Under the pieces are notes generated by a model. The model did no database searches, was not told where the DNA came from, and saw nothing but the letters and a program-made list of their open reading frames with translations. Shown in pieces: positions 39,026-47,530 of a stretch of DNA of 64,000 nucleotides (the stretch's first letter is position 1; every line of letters starts with the position of its first letter). Position numbers and translations under genes: made by a program. This stretch comes from Pleurocapsa minor HA4230-MV1 (lineage in GTDB: Bacteria; Cyanobacteriota; Cyanobacteriia; Cyanobacteriales; Xenococcaceae): assembly GCA_019359095.1 (NCBI GenBank), contig JAHHHZ010000036.1:538791-602790 (forward strand), given 5' to 3'.

Positions 39026-39083
39026 AGGCAACTAGTAGCCGATTCAACTAGTTGAATTTGACTGTTATTTTAGGCAACTTTGC
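39026..39083 (-). repeat. ~58-bp palindromic repeat, copy B
   Basis: Near-identical reverse complement of 31834-31893, with the same central ATTCAACTAGTTGAAT and AGGCAACT/GGCAACTTTG ends. Confidence 0.85.
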
Positions 39084-39215
39084 ATTTATATTTGTTCAAG
39101 TTAAAACTAAAAGTGGCTATTCCTCTTAGCTAACGATATTGACTATGATCTTGAAAAAATTGACATCTAATCAATATTTGTTAGTTTGGATACTAACATA
39201 TACATCTTCAAATTT

Positions 39216-39249
39216 AGTGATCGTCTTTGCCAGAGCGATCGCTTTTTTA
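39216..39249 (+). terminator. Rho-independent-terminator-like hairpin without a known gene
   Basis: AGTGATCG stem pairs with CGATCGCT (one G-T wobble) across a 12-base loop and is followed by TTTTTT on the plus strand. No plus-strand gene ends here. Confidence 0.45.
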
Positions 39250-39365
39250 TTAAATTCTAAATTTAACGCCTAATCTAATGGTAAACATCTACGTCAATCA
39301 AAAGAGATCGCATTACTAGTATGCTATATTTTCTAATCTAAATAGCGATCGCGAAGAGTAGGTAC

Positions 39366-39413
39366 GACGCGGAGGACGCGGAGCTAATCCTTTAGGACTA
39401 GTCCTTTAGGGGA
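39366..39413 (+). repeat. TCCTTTAGGA-type repeat cluster
   Basis: GACGCGGAGGACGCGGAGCT followed by ATCCTTTAGGAC and TAGTCCTTTAGGGG. These are dispersed repeats of the same family as the in-gene inserts. The rest of the 38982-39440 spacer holds no gene that I can see. Confidence 0.75.
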
Positions 39414-39440
39414 GTCTAATCGCCAATACTGCTTTTCAAT

Positions 39441-40214
39441 TTAAATACTTTTTAATGATAGATAATGCTCTTTACCTTTTACCTCTACCTTAATTTTCTC
39501 GGCGCAATTTTTCTGAATAAAGCGTAAGGTTGACTTGGGCAGCTTGTTACTCTGTAAAATTTCGGAAATGGATTTTTGATATTTAACCTTAAATTCTTGA
39601 GATAATCGCGACAAGGTAATTTTCTCTGGTGATTCCTGCGCAAGTTTAGTTAAAGTCACTTCTATTTTGCTTTGAATCTTATCCTCTATAGTTTGTACTG
39701 GTGTAGCACTAGAAATTTTCGTCATTATTGAATTACGATCCGTTGAGCTAGAATCATTCGAGTGCAAACGCGCAGGGTAATAACTGACAAAATCATCAAT
39801 ATACACATTTCCTGACTGCTGATAAACCTTATAGGTATTCTGTCCTTGTCTTTGTAGAGTCTGATGTAAATAATTAAAAATAGCGTCGTGAGAAACTATT
39901 GCTACCTCTTTCACCTGGGGATAGTTTAACTGTAAAGATGCCCCTAAAGTTAAAATCTGAGCATCGGCAGCATTTTTGGATTGAGGGACATGAATCAGTT
40001 GATATCCTTGTTGATGCAAATGTCGATCTAGTTTAGAAACGCTACTATTAAGCCAATTTGCGACAGCGAATTTAATCGTGATGGGATATCGGCAGTATGG
40101 CTTGAGATGTTGCGCCAAATCGAGCTGGAAGGGGAAATTTTCGACATCTAATAAAATTGCCCCCGTATAAGATGAAACTTGCATTAATGATTCTGGTGCA
40201 GTCTTAAAATCCAT
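39441..40214 (-). CDS. NYN-domain (PIN-like) nuclease with C-terminal winged-helix-like region
   Basis: 257 residues. Residues ~17-145 form a NYN/PIN-like Rossmann nuclease. Acidic residues are in place: AILLDVENFP (D23, N26), NAADAQ (D84) and VSHD (D110). A Thr/Ser-rich linker follows. Residues ~175-257 look like an OST-HTH/LOTUS-like or other winged helix (TLSRLSQEFKVKYQKSISEI..VKGKEHYLSL). Such proteins cut or bind RNA. It is divergently transcribed, 133 bp from a polynucleotide-end-healing enzyme, suggesting a shared role in RNA damage or turnover (inference). Confidence 0.85.
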   Translation of the reverse strand: MDFKTAPESLMQVSSYTGAILLDVENFPFQLDLAQHLKPYCRYPITIKFAVANWLNSSVSKLDRHLHQQGYQLIHVPQSKNAADAQILTLGASLQLNYPQVKEVAIVSHDAIFNYLHQTLQRQGQNTYKVYQQSGNVYIDDFVSYYPARLHSNDSSSTDRNSIMTKISSATPVQTIEDKIQSKIEVTLTKLAQESPEKITLSRLSQEFKVKYQKSISEILQSNKLPKSTLRFIQKNCAEKIKVEVKGKEHYLSLKSI

Positions 40215-40347
40215 TGGTTTAAAGAAGAAAGCAAAACAAGATCTTAAGCCGATTGATTACATAAAAGCTGTGATTTAAATTCTTCTAACATGCAGCGAAG
40301 ATTTCCAACCTGGGTGAAAATTATTCCTTGGTTAAACCTATGAAATT

Positions 40348-41613
40348 ATGAACAACACAGAATTCTTACAACAAGTATTAGCAGGAGCAACGCCTAGTAT
40401 TGATGAGTTTGTGGATATTTTAGGCGATCGCTTTTCTCTTTTGCGAGAGTATCAATCTACCCCTCAAGATTGTCAATGGCACGCTGAAGGAAATGTGCAT
40501 ATTCATACGGGAATGGTATTGAATGAAACCTATAAGATTTTGCAAACTGAAGCGACTCATTTCGATCCCCAGCGCCGTCTGAGTCTAATTCTGGGTGCTT
40601 TGTTACATGATATCTACAAGCCAATTACTACTCAAGAGCAAGAAATTGAAGGGAAAATTCACCTTGTTGCTCCCCAACACGCTATTAAAGGACGTTCCTA
40701 TTTAGCACTTAAGCTAGTGGGTTTAGATTTGCCCTATTCGGTAGTCGAGAACACCTTAAGTTTAGTTGGTTATCATCACGAGCCTAAACAGTTAGTTACG
40801 CAAAATAAATCCGCTGGAGAATATCAACGAATCGCTCGTCTTAGCGATCCAGAATTGCTCTACTGGCTGGCATTAGCCAATCTTCGAGGACGAGAATGCC
40901 AAGATCGAGAACAATTAGAAATTGTTGATCTGTATGGTTTATTTGCTCAGAAATATCAAGCCTGGCAAGGTTTTGGTGCGGAGTATCAGTCTTGGCGAGC
41001 ATATTTTCAGCGTGAATTAGCCGACTGGAATCAAGCTACTCGTGATTTAGTTTTCGCTCAAGCGATCGCTCGTTATGAAGCTGGCAAGATTTTTGACCCA
41101 GAATCCGAACTGGTTCGTTCTTGTTCCTATCGAGATGCTTTTCCTCAAGTGGTTATAACTTTTGGCGTCAGTGGCTCGGGAAAAAGTACTTGGATTGAGC
41201 AGAACCTGGGCGATCATACAATTATCTCCCTCGATGCTTTAAGAGCTAAAATAGCTAGTTCTCGTAGCGATCAGTCGCAAAATAGTAAAGTAATTCAGAT
41301 AGCCCAAGAACAGTTAAAAACTCTGTTACGTAGCCAAAGCAAAATCGTCTGGGATGCCACCAGCTTAAGATATGACTTTAGACAGCAGATCATTAGCATT
41401 AGTCGTCAATACGGCGCATTAATAACCTTGGTAATCTTTCACTGTCCTGAGACAATCTATCTTGAACGCAACCGCCAGCGTCGTCATAGCATCCCCGAAG
41501 AAGTATTATACCAACAACTACAGTCTTTAGAATTTCCCGAATTAGATGAAGGCGATCGCACTATTATTGTCGATGAACATGGTAACACCCTGGCCACCCA
41601 CGGAACTTGTTAA
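40348..41613 (+). CDS. HD-Pnk-type nucleic-acid end-healing enzyme (HD phosphoesterase + polynucleotide kinase)
   Basis: 421 residues. The N-terminal HD-family domain (~45-200) has HIH near 51-53 and LLHDIYKP (H87, D88). The C-terminal P-loop kinase domain (~265-421) has FGVSGSGKSTW and SLDALRAKI, a WDATSL strand, and an arginine-rich lid (RNRQRRHSIPEE), as in T4 Pnkp-like kinases. Known relative: HD-Pnk of Runella slithyformis, in which the HD domain removes 2',3'-phosphates and the kinase phosphorylates 5'-OH ends. That pairing prepares broken RNA or DNA for ligation. No ligase is adjacent. The divergent NYN nuclease neighbour is noteworthy. Confidence 0.85.
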   Translation: MNNTEFLQQVLAGATPSIDEFVDILGDRFSLLREYQSTPQDCQWHAEGNVHIHTGMVLNETYKILQTEATHFDPQRRLSLILGALLHDIYKPITTQEQEIEGKIHLVAPQHAIKGRSYLALKLVGLDLPYSVVENTLSLVGYHHEPKQLVTQNKSAGEYQRIARLSDPELLYWLALANLRGRECQDREQLEIVDLYGLFAQKYQAWQGFGAEYQSWRAYFQRELADWNQATRDLVFAQAIARYEAGKIFDPESELVRSCSYRDAFPQVVITFGVSGSGKSTWIEQNLGDHTIISLDALRAKIASSRSDQSQNSKVIQIAQEQLKTLLRSQSKIVWDATSLRYDFRQQIISISRQYGALITLVIFHCPETIYLERNRQRRHSIPEEVLYQQLQSLEFPELDEGDRTIIVDEHGNTLATHGTC

Positions 41614-41654
41614 TTACAGCAGTTTTCAATTGAGTAGACACATTAATTTATCGA

Positions 41655-41751
41655 AGTAATGGGTAATGGGTAATGGGTAATGGGTAATGGGTAACTGAAA
41701 TTCGCTGTAACTTTCGACTGCTCAGTAATCAGTAATTAGTAATCAGTAATC
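41655..41751 (+). repeat. (GGGTAAT)n array and CAGTAAT variants
   Basis: Four to five GGGTAAT units, a short unique stretch, then CAGTAATCAGTAATTAGTAA-type units running into the stop codon of the convergent hflX gene. Confidence 0.9.
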
Positions 41752-43375
41752 ATTCCCCTACACCTGCAAAATCTACCAATAAAGACAGGTTTTGGCGCAG
41801 GGTTTCTAGTCCCAGGCGATCGCTAGCGGAAATAAATAACGCCAGGGGAAATTCTTCTTTTGCCTGATTGAGAGCGTCACTGCCAACCCGATCTAGTTTA
41901 TTAAATACTAATAAGATTGGGCCAGGAACAATCGGCATTTCGCCGAGGATTTCCATCACCGAACGGATTTGATTTTCCCAACTAGGATGAGATAGATCTA
42001 CTACATGAATCAGCGCATCGGCTTCGGTAACTTCTTCTAAAGTAGCGCGGAAGGCATCGACTAAAGGTGGTGGTAGCTGTTGAATAAAACCGACTGTATC
42101 GGTTAACAACATATTCTGGGGTTCTCCCGTATCCGCATTAGGTATGGATAAGCGACGGGTAGTGGGGTCGAGGGTAGCAAATAGCTGGTTAGCTACGTAC
42201 ACCTCTGAATTGGTTAAGGCATTAATTAAAGTCGATTTACCTGCATTAGTGTAGCCGACGATCGCCACAGTAGGAACATCCTGTTTTTGGCGTTGTTTGC
42301 GCATCCGCGAACGTTGTGCCTGTAATTCGGTTACTTCCTGCTGTAAACGAGTAATTCGCTTTTGAATGCTTCTTCTTTCGGTTTCTAACTTGGTTTCACC
42401 AGGGCCTCTAGTTCCAATTCCGCCACCAAGACGGGACATTGCTTGCCCTCTACCTACTAGACGGGGCAACATATATTCTAATTGGGCTAACTCTACCTGA
42501 AGTTTACCTGCACGGGATTGAGCGCGTTGAGCAAAAATATCGAGAATAATTTCTGTGCGATCTACCACCCGCACCCCAAATTGACTTTCTAGATTGCGGA
42601 TTTGCGCAGGAGAAAGGGAGCGATCGAAAGCGACTAGGTTAGCGCCTAGAGTTTGTACTCGCAGGGCAATTTCCTGTACCTTCCCTTCGCCTATTAAAGT
42701 TCGCGGATGAGGACGCGATCGCTTTTGCCGAATTGTTTCTAAGACTTCTCCCCCAGCGGTGTTCACCAAGCCCACCAGTTCATTGAGACGATCTTCAAAT
42801 TCTGGTTCAGAGATTTGATCGACCTGTAAACCAACTAAGACTACTAAATCGCGATCGCTACCTACCTGTTGAGCGACAAATTCTCGTTCAAATTCAGCTT
42901 CTAAACCTTCAACTAATTCCAGGAAATCTTGGCTAGCTAAACTGTCTAGAGTCATTGCTTCAGATACTGACCAATACTGTTGTTCGGTGTTTATCTCCGA
43001 CTGAGGTAACAAATGTGCTAAATAGGTATCCTGCACATAACCTGTTGCACCACCACCCCGTTTTAATTTACCTGTACCAGTGAGGGTAATTAAAGCCAGA
43101 GCATCTAATCTTTGACGCACCATTGCTGTTAGGCTGGACTCTTTTGGTGGTTCAGGTTGCAGTTTGGTAGAGATACAGCGGATCCCCGAAAGACGTTTTG
43201 CGCCGTAACGAGGTAATTCTAACGGGGGAATTTGCGTTTGTAGAGCATTACCTACCCCAACTCTAATCACCTGTCCCCGACGATTGATGTAAATACAGAC
43301 AGGCTGATCGATCTCAGTACTAATTGCTGCTAATCTTTGAGCAAATTCTGGGGTAACAATCATGTCCCCTGGCAA
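41750..43375 (-). CDS. hflX: HflX-family ribosome-associated GTPase
   Basis: 541 residues from TTG 43375. The N-terminal HflX domain contains RSRPHPRTLIGEGKVQEI and DRSLSPAQIRNLE. The middle has GRGQAMSRLGGGIGTRGPGETKLETERR and a coiled coil. The G domain has GYTNAGKST (G1), LDPTTRR (G2), DTVGFI (G3) and NKLD (G4). HflX splits stalled or hibernating ribosomes. The reading frame continues 26 conserved-looking codons upstream (IDTIYGKYKGLKSNQLRQLK) with no ATG, GTG or TTG. Cyanobacterial relatives start METIYG-like there, and this gene has ATC at that position (43451-43453). The true start may thus be ATC 43453. Convergent with HD-Pnk. Confidence 0.95.
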   Translation of the reverse strand: MPGDMIVTPEFAQRLAAISTEIDQPVCIYINRRGQVIRVGVGNALQTQIPPLELPRYGAKRLSGIRCISTKLQPEPPKESSLTAMVRQRLDALALITLTGTGKLKRGGGATGYVQDTYLAHLLPQSEINTEQQYWSVSEAMTLDSLASQDFLELVEGLEAEFEREFVAQQVGSDRDLVVLVGLQVDQISEPEFEDRLNELVGLVNTAGGEVLETIRQKRSRPHPRTLIGEGKVQEIALRVQTLGANLVAFDRSLSPAQIRNLESQFGVRVVDRTEIILDIFAQRAQSRAGKLQVELAQLEYMLPRLVGRGQAMSRLGGGIGTRGPGETKLETERRSIQKRITRLQQEVTELQAQRSRMRKQRQKQDVPTVAIVGYTNAGKSTLINALTNSEVYVANQLFATLDPTTRRLSIPNADTGEPQNMLLTDTVGFIQQLPPPLVDAFRATLEEVTEADALIHVVDLSHPSWENQIRSVMEILGEMPIVPGPILLVFNKLDRVGSDALNQAKEEFPLALFISASDRLGLETLRQNLSLLVDFAGVGE

Positions 43376-43600
43376 TTTCTGATGATAAAGTTTTTTGAGC
43401 TGTCTGAGCTGATTTGATTTTAATCCTTTATATTTACCGTATATAGTATCGATAGACGTTGCCTCGAAATCAAGAAAAATATTGGTTAGATAAGCTAATT
43501 TTAACGATTTTGCGAGCTTCTTGACTCAAACCAGCGATCGCGAGTCACAACTTGTAACCTATTGAGATTTATTCAGCAGCTTTTGTTTTAGTCATTAGTC

Positions 43601-44935
43601 ATGGTAAAAATTGTCAGTCGTCAATCATTGGGAATGCAAGCAGTATATGACATTGGAGTAGCTCAAGAGCATAATTTTCTCTTGGCTAACGGCATGGTAG
43701 CTTCAAACTGCTTTAATAAATCTCATTCCACTGCTTATGCCTACGTTACCTATCAGACTGCTTACCTTAAGGCTAACTATCCAGTTGAGTATATGTCTGC
43801 CTTGCTTACTGCTAGCAGTGGTATTCAAGATAAGGTCGATCGCTATCGGGAAAATGCCCAAAAGATGGGTATTATCATTTTGCCACCCGATATTAATCGT
43901 TCTGTAGAGGACTTTTTGCCCCTAGATGACAACCATATTTTATTTGGCTTATCGGCGGTGAAAAATTTGGGACAGGGGGCAATTGAGAATATTCTTGATG
44001 CCCGCAATAGCGATGGTGAGTTTAAATCGTTAGCCGATTTTTGTGAACGAGTAGAGTTGCGCACGGTTAACCGTAGGGCTTTAGAAACCTTAATTTACTG
44101 TGGTGCTTTCGATTTAATCCAGCCAAACCGTAAACAGTTGATTAATGATATTGATGTAGTGATATCTTGGGCGCAAAAACGCAGCAAAGAGAAAGCTAGT
44201 GGTCAACTTAATTTATTCGATCTAGTAGATAAGGTAGACACTGAGCCTATTTTTGAACAAGCACCCAGCAGCCCCCCCGTAGAAGACTACCCCGTTCAGG
44301 AAAAGTTACGTTTAGAAAAAGAATATATTGGGTTTTATATCAGCGATCATCCCCTCAAAGCAATTAATCAGGCTGCCCAAATCTTATCACCGATTAGCTT
44401 AAGTGCATTACCCGAGCAAAAGGCTCGACAAAAGCTTAGTGCCGTAGTGATGCTTAATTCAGTGCGGAAAATAATTACTAAAAAAGGCGATCCCATGGCT
44501 TTTGTGCAAATGGAAGATATTACAGGGGAAGCCGAAGGTACAATTTTCCCCAGTACCTATGCCGAACTTGAACCCTTGCTCTTAGAAGGTAAACAGCTAA
44601 TTGTTTGGGGGACAGCACAACAGCGTAACGATAAATATCAGCTAATTATTGATGATGCAGCAGCGGTAGAACAGGTGAAAATGCTAATGCTAGAAATCAC
44701 TCCCGAACAGGCATTAGATCGCGTCAAAAGTAATTATCTCAAGCAAATTTTAGAACAACAATCTGTAGAGCCTAATAAATTCAAAATTCCCGTAATTGCC
44801 GCAATTGGTAAAGGAGAGCAAAGACAGTTTATTCGCTTTGGACAAAAGTTTTGGGTACAGAATGAAACCAGTGCGATCGCTTCTTTAAAAAGTGCAGGTT
44901 TTGTAGCACGATGTGAATCATTATTAGCAAATTAA
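43601..44935 (+). CDS. dnaE: DNA polymerase III alpha subunit, C-terminal half with split-intein C-fragment
   Basis: 444 residues. Residues 1-36 (MVKIVSRQSLGMQAVYDIGV to NGMVASN) are the IntC piece of the cyanobacterial DnaE split intein, ending in Asn36. Cys37-Phe-Asn is the +1 extein junction. The extein (~408 residues) holds the end of the polymerase fingers, the helix-hairpin-helix and the OB-fold (KLSAVVMLNSVRKIITKKGDPMAFVQMED). The N-terminal half with IntN must be encoded elsewhere. Protein trans-splicing joins both to an active replicative polymerase. This arrangement is diagnostic of many cyanobacteria. All splice-site residues seen here are intact. Confidence 0.97.
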   Translation: MVKIVSRQSLGMQAVYDIGVAQEHNFLLANGMVASNCFNKSHSTAYAYVTYQTAYLKANYPVEYMSALLTASSGIQDKVDRYRENAQKMGIIILPPDINRSVEDFLPLDDNHILFGLSAVKNLGQGAIENILDARNSDGEFKSLADFCERVELRTVNRRALETLIYCGAFDLIQPNRKQLINDIDVVISWAQKRSKEKASGQLNLFDLVDKVDTEPIFEQAPSSPPVEDYPVQEKLRLEKEYIGFYISDHPLKAINQAAQILSPISLSALPEQKARQKLSAVVMLNSVRKIITKKGDPMAFVQMEDITGEAEGTIFPSTYAELEPLLLEGKQLIVWGTAQQRNDKYQLIIDDAAAVEQVKMLMLEITPEQALDRVKSNYLKQILEQQSVEPNKFKIPVIAAIGKGEQRQFIRFGQKFWVQNETSAIASLKSAGFVARCESLLAN

Positions 44936-45225
44936 TTAACCTAAAATATCTATAATTCCATATATTTACTGATGACAAAAAGCCAAAATAATGGTCTGTG
45001 TCTATCTAATATGTAACCATTGCTGTTCATTTTTTATAGATTAGAATATAGTAAATAATTATCGAGTTAAATATATTAATATATCTTAGTGAGATAGATA
45101 ATTTAGCGGATCTTAATTCAGCAAGTCTGATTTTATGTATTGAGAACAAATAAATATTAAAGCTACTTTGCTTTATTTTTAATTTCTCATTGATATGTTG
45201 GTACACAATAAATAATGTCGCTCTC
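44936..45225. other. AT-rich intergenic region
   Basis: 290 bp, very AT-rich, between dnaE-C and the FHA gene. It presumably holds the FHA promoter. No RNA gene, repeat or convincing hairpin recognised. Confidence 0.5.
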
Positions 45226-45840
45226 ATGGCTGATAATAAATCCAAGCTAACCCTCGTTAAATTAAATAAAGCAGATCTAGCCAAAGGACGACACGTTTTA
45301 ATTGTGGAGTCTCCAGAATCAAGAAGAGCTGTTGCCCTCAATGTCAATGTGTTTTCAATTGGCCGCCATCCTCATAATGATTTAGTAATTAGCGACCAGT
45401 TAGCTTCTCGTCACCACGCTACAGTAGCTTGGATGAGATATAGCGAAGGGACAGATAAAGTTGACTACTCTTACTGGATTATTGATGGTAAAGGGAAAAG
45501 ACAAAGAAGCCGCAATGGTATCTATATTAATGATAAGAAAAAGTCTTTGCATCGCCTGACCTCTGGAGATATTGTTTGGATTGGCGATAATATTAAAATT
45601 TCTTACAATTATATTACCTACAGTACTGACAGTAGCCAGTTCCTTAATTACTGTAGCGAAGCAAAAACTTCATTTAAATCTTCAGTGCCAAATACTAAAT
45701 CTGACAAAGATACGATGGTGATCGAAGGTGCTTTTCCTAACAACGATCTTCCAGATGACAGTATGATGCTAGAGAACACTATTGTTAGCAGGATGCCAGA
45801 AGATCGCAATATTGCTGGGGAAATTAGAACTAAAGAATAA
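45226..45840 (+). CDS. FHA-domain protein
   Basis: 204 residues from ATG 45226 (longer non-ATG starts run into the AT-rich leader). The FHA domain (~20-130) carries the phosphothreonine-binding signature FSIGRHPHNDLVISDQLASRHH (IGR, S, RHH) and the GIYINDKK strand (N). The C-terminal tail is acidic and rich in Ser/Thr, with DTMVIEG and NTIVSRM repeats that look like phosphorylation targets of Ser/Thr kinases (TQ/TMV-type). It is likely a phospho-dependent adaptor. The REC-PP2C phosphatase that follows on the same strand may belong to the same pathway. Confidence 0.9.
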   Translation: MADNKSKLTLVKLNKADLAKGRHVLIVESPESRRAVALNVNVFSIGRHPHNDLVISDQLASRHHATVAWMRYSEGTDKVDYSYWIIDGKGKRQRSRNGIYINDKKKSLHRLTSGDIVWIGDNIKISYNYITYSTDSSQFLNYCSEAKTSFKSSVPNTKSDKDTMVIEGAFPNNDLPDDSMMLENTIVSRMPEDRNIAGEIRTKE

Positions 45841-46271
45841 AGGAGCAAAGCTATAAGCTATAAGTCAATAGTAGCGAGGTTTTAAACCTCTTAGTCCATT
45901 GGTAGGTGTCTTAAACCCCGTTAGCTTAAAGCTTTTTGATAAGACTGTAATGCGATCGCTGTCAATCATAATAGAATATAGACGAGATTGATTGCACCAG
46001 TTCCGTGCTGGATAAATTTTACTATTTTTGGCTTAACCGAGAAGTATTTAATTGGGTTTTAGCGCCAATTTTTAGTGCCTCGTGTTAGTGTGATTGTCTA
46101 AACCACTTATATTTTTACGCTTTTCTAGTATGCTCAAATGTATGATGGTAAATAATTTGTGTCTTTAGTTTAGCAAGGATACTGAAATTTTTATGATCGA
46201 GATTGCTTAGTCAAGGCTAGCCAAAAATTGTCTTCACCTGTGGCTGTCAGCTAAAAAACTATCAATATACT
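45841..46271. other. Intergenic region with short repeats
   Basis: 431 bp. Contains GCTATAAGCTATAAG, a GAGGTTTTAAACCTC palindrome (about 45876-45890) and AGCTTAAAGCTTTTTGATAA (shared with 4831-4850). The right half (46100-46271) should hold the promoter of the phosphatase gene. No ORF is supported. Confidence 0.65.
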
Positions 46272-47411
46272 ATGGCTCAAATTCTGATCATTGACGATGA
46301 CTCCACAACTCAAATGCTGTTAGAAAGAACTCTAATCATGCAGGGTTATGACGTAGCCTTAGCTAGTGATGGAGAAGAAGGTTTAATTAAAGCCAGAGCA
46401 ATTTGTCCCGATCTAATTATCTGTGACTGGATTATGCCTCGCAAAAATGGTTTGGAAGTCTGTAGTCAGATCAAATCAATTCCTGAATTGTCTACTACTT
46501 TTTTTATTTTGTTGACTTCCTTAGATTCAATCGAAGATCGAGTTAAGGGTTTAGATGCAGGGGCGGATGACTTTCTCTGCAAGCCGATTGAAATGCATGA
46601 GTTGAAGGCGAGAGTGCGCGCTGGATTAAGACTACACCAGCTAAGTAAAGACTTGCAAAACCAAAAACAGCTACTAGAAGACGAATTAGCGGAAGCAGCC
46701 GAGTATGTTAGTACTATTTTACCTGAGCCTCTGCAACATCCATCACTAAATATTAATGCTTGTTTCATTCCTTCTCGACAATTAGGAGGAGATAGCTTTG
46801 ATTATTTTTGGTTGGACGATCGCCATTTAGTATTTTATTTATTAGACGTTTCAGGACATGGTTTACGAGCGAGTCTACCCTCTTTGGCGGTAATTAATCT
46901 CTTGCGTTCTCGCGGATTAAGCAACGTTGATTATTATCAGCCTAATGAAGTATTGAAGGGATTAAACCAAACTTTTCAGATGAGCGATCGCAACGATAAA
47001 TATTTTACCATTTGGTATGGAGTTTACGATCGCTACAGTCGCAGTTTAACCTATTCTAGCGCAGGACATCCTCCAGCAATTTTATTAACCCCTACTAGTC
47101 AATTGCTAGAACAACGACTGAAAACTCCAGGTGTTCCCATCGGTATGTTTCCCAATATTAAGTATATTAATGCCTCTTGCCAAGTAGCTGCCAATTCTAG
47201 CTTGTATATATTTAGTGATGGAATTTATGAGGTTGAACCACAGGCTGATACTAATGCTCATTGGGGATTAGAACGTTTGATTAATTTGCTAAAAAAGTAC
47301 CAAACAAACCCCGAACGAGATCTAAAGCGCCTGCTACAGTACGTTAGAACCTGGCATCCTAACTTTCAATTTGAAGACGATTTATCCATCTTGCAGATAG
47401 ATTTTTCTTAA
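46272..47411 (+). CDS. Response regulator with PP2C (RsbU/SpoIIE-like) phosphatase output
   Basis: 379 residues. Receiver domain 1-120 with acidic pocket IIDDDS, phospho-acceptor D52 (ICDWIMPRKNG), T in LLTSLD and K in FLCKPIE. A coiled-coil linker (~125-150) joins a PPM/SpoIIE phosphatase domain (~160-379). Its metal-binding aspartates are visible in GGDSFDYFWLDD, LLDVSGHG, SDGIYE and EDDLSILQI. Such proteins dephosphorylate anti-sigma-factor antagonists or other phospho-Ser/Thr targets. The FHA gene upstream suggests a kinase/phosphatase signalling pair. Confidence 0.94.
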   Translation: MAQILIIDDDSTTQMLLERTLIMQGYDVALASDGEEGLIKARAICPDLIICDWIMPRKNGLEVCSQIKSIPELSTTFFILLTSLDSIEDRVKGLDAGADDFLCKPIEMHELKARVRAGLRLHQLSKDLQNQKQLLEDELAEAAEYVSTILPEPLQHPSLNINACFIPSRQLGGDSFDYFWLDDRHLVFYLLDVSGHGLRASLPSLAVINLLRSRGLSNVDYYQPNEVLKGLNQTFQMSDRNDKYFTIWYGVYDRYSRSLTYSSAGHPPAILLTPTSQLLEQRLKTPGVPIGMFPNIKYINASCQVAANSSLYIFSDGIYEVEPQADTNAHWGLERLINLLKKYQTNPERDLKRLLQYVRTWHPNFQFEDDLSILQIDFS

Positions 47412-47530
47412 TGTAATGGCCTCACGGGGTGACAATGGATTTACAAAGAAGATAGGACAAGGGCTTTAGCTCTTACACCCTGTTGATAGCTTATCGATCA
47501 TTTTGCCAGATGTTCCTGTCCATCTTTTAA
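47412..47530. other. Spacer at the left edge of the accessory island
   Basis: 119 bp without a recognisable gene between the phosphatase gene and the integrase remnant. No tRNA or clear direct repeat that could mark an att site was recognised. Confidence 0.4.

Noticed and set aside
41655..41751. Possible CRISPR array from regular repeats
   Set aside because: Units are 7 bp and directly tandem with no spacers; it is a heptamer repeat. The same applies to 22336-22503.
45027..45347. Minus-strand reading frame of 106 residues overlapping the FHA gene start
   Set aside because: AT-rich shadow frame with no protein-like features; the opposite strand carries a clear FHA domain.
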